This document shows positions 63,038 to 64,000 of a DNA stretch of 64,000 bases, one piece after another. A program made the position numbers and the translations under genes. Origin of the DNA: CAXBGS01 sp963975425 (GTDB lineage Bacteria; Planctomycetota; Planctomycetia; Pirellulales; Pirellulaceae); assembly GCA_963975425.1 (NCBI GenBank), contig CAXBGS010000017.1, positions 62,001 to 126,000 of the forward strand, given 5' to 3'. Numbering within the stretch: position 1 is the first letter of the stretch; every line of letters begins with the position of its first letter. The notes under the pieces were generated by a model. That model searched no databases. It worked only from the letters and a program-made list of their open reading frames with translations, and was not told the DNA's origin.

Positions 63038-64000
63038 TTATTCTTTGCAGTATGCGAGGGCAAGCAGTGCGTAAGCCGTCACCAGTTGTCGGTCGCCTTC
63101 CATCCAGCGATCGCTTCCTGAATTGACCCATGATCCGTCATCCTGTTGGGCGCGAATCAAAGTTTCGGAAAGTTCTTGGCGCCAAGCATGTGGCGTTCCC
63201 GACTGGTCATCGATGATTTCGATTTCGGCTGCGTCCAAGGCTTTGGCAAACGTGTGGTAATAGTAATACAGGCCAGCCTGGCCCATGCCGGGATTATCGT
63301 TCAAGGAATAGTGCTTGCTGATGAAGTCCATCGCCGCGACGACGCGTGGATCATCCGCGGTCAGTCCGGCATAGATCATGCTTTTGAGTCCGGCATACGT
63401 CATCGATCCATAGCTTCTCAATCCGCCGCTGTCGGTTTGCCCGGCTTGGCTTTGTCCGCCAGCGGCCGGCGTGTAATAGAAACCACCATCACCGACGATC
63501 TCGGCGTGCGGCGTGTCATTGCCTTCGTCGGGCAAGTTTTGCGTTCGGACAACAAACTGCAGCGCCTTCTTGATCGCTTCGTCGTCGGGGTCGTTACCCA
63601 ACTCGTGTAACGCGTCGACCAGGAAAGAAGTGTTGGAAAGGTCGGGCCGTTGATGCTTGCCGTAACCGGCACCCCCGAATGCCGGATCGGACGATTCGAC
63701 GCCTTCGCCCGCGTCCCACTGGATCTCTTTCAAGAATGCTTCGGCGCGTCCCAAGACACTATCGTACTTGTCGTCCTTGTTGGCCTTGATGAGAGCGCCC
63801 ACTGCGACGGATGTTTCATAGTTGCGGTACATCGAACCCTGCGCGTAGATGCCGCCATCACTGTTGATTTTCGATTCGATGTACTCGATGCCCTTGCGAA
63901 CGGTCGGCGTGTCGATGGCACGCGGGCGATGTTCCAAGATGGCACGCACGCACAGCGCCGTCACGGCAACCCCCGTTTCGCCGCTGAAGGATCCGTCGTC
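63038..64000 (-). CDS. Prenyltransferase/squalene-cyclase repeat protein, N-terminus cut by window edge
   Basis: The frame is open to position 64000 with no start needed: upstream of the GTG at 63964 it reads DDGSFSGETGVAVTALCVRA, which is a normal repeat, so the gene continues to the right of the window. Repeats with the D-G-G/S-F and Q-x-x-x-G-S-W rhythm follow (GIEYIESKINSDGGIYAQG, VRTQNLPDEGN, IRAQQDDGSWVNSG, VTAYALLALAYCK). This is the alpha/alpha-barrel fold of terpene cyclases and prenyltransferases; many bacterial members are non-catalytic surface or periplasmic proteins. No DxDD motif is visible in the part seen. It is followed by the WD40 gene. Confidence 0.88.
   Translation of the reverse strand, partial: DDGSFSGETGVAVTALCVRAILEHRPRAIDTPTVRKGIEYIESKINSDGGIYAQGSMYRNYETSVAVGALIKANKDDKYDSVLGRAEAFLKEIQWDAGEGVESSDPAFGGAGYGKHQRPDLSNTSFLVDALHELGNDPDDEAIKKALQFVVRTQNLPDEGNDTPHAEIVGDGGFYYTPAAGGQSQAGQTDSGGLRSYGSMTYAGLKSMIYAGLTADDPRVVAAMDFISKHYSLNDNPGMGQAGLYYYYHTFAKALDAAEIEIIDDQSGTPHAWRQELSETLIRAQQDDGSWVNSGSDRWMEGDRQLVTAYALLALAYCKE

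Overview
The window reads as chromosomal DNA of a planctomycete, most likely a Rhodopirellula-like member of the Pirellulaceae. The grounds are a secreted sulfatase, a PVC-type heme-binding dehydrogenase-like protein, a DUF1111 di-heme cytochrome, a Minf_1886-family protein (a Planctomycetes/Verrucomicrobia family), a BBP7-like outer-membrane beta-barrel with a Cys-rich head, a giant exported protein with a planctomycete LEQRQLLA sorting region and a C-terminal dockerin, and intergenic copies of a GTGAGCC-n-GACGCGTAAGCG repeat that I recall from Rhodopirellula genomes. I see no tRNA, rRNA, CRISPR array, insertion sequence or prophage. The taxonomic call is family knowledge plus inference, not a search result.

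Region by region: 1-3000 holds a membrane protein cut by the left edge, a small exported protein and an SppA-like lipoprotein without the usual catalytic serine. 3179-16267 is a biosynthetic locus: an FtsX/MacB-type permease, a highly reducing type I polyketide synthase (KS-AT-DH-pseudoKR-ER-KR-ACP), a one-module NRPS (C-A-PCP-TE) and a LolD/MacB-type ATPase on the other strand. 16336-23123 has an anchored unknown, a sulfatase, a DUF1111 cytochrome with an exported partner, and an EVE-domain protein. 23124-23662 is gene-free and holds three successive hairpins. 23663-27804 is a minus-strand run: BshC-like protein, GT2 glycosyltransferase, Nif3-like protein, and IF-3 with a UUG start. 28202-32348 has the PVC heme protein and a Tat-exported TIM-barrel epimerase-like protein. 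32382-37260 is a translationally coupled ABC-2 exporter operon with a TPR-like membrane protein. 37373-42925 has FolC, a small membrane protein, an Sfp-type phosphopantetheinyl transferase and a repeat-bearing membrane protein. 43235-50373 has the beta-barrel and the 1.7-kilo-residue metzincin/dockerin protein. 50661-56878 has an orphan ParA with a small upstream gene, and an enlarged Tex-like RNA-binding protein with an RGG-rich tail. 56917-64000 has a 3-hydroxyacyl-CoA dehydrogenase and a minus-strand block: MFS transporter, exported methyltransferase, Minf_1886 protein, PSP1/RicT-like protein, WD40 protein, and a prenyltransferase-repeat protein cut by the right edge.

How it fits together: the PKS-NRPS pair probably makes a reduced polyketide chain joined to one amino acid and released by the terminal thioesterase. 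The flanking permease and ATPase could export it or confer self-protection. The Sfp-type transferase 24 kb away has the right family to activate both carrier domains. This is the best candidate for an undescribed system here.

A second window-wide signal is a set of short tandem duplications with a period of almost always 15 bp (15, 18 or 21) inside genes and exactly 16 bp in three unrelated intergenic arrays. Starts were chosen by signal peptides, domain boundaries and overlaps; several are GTG or TTG and remain uncertain.
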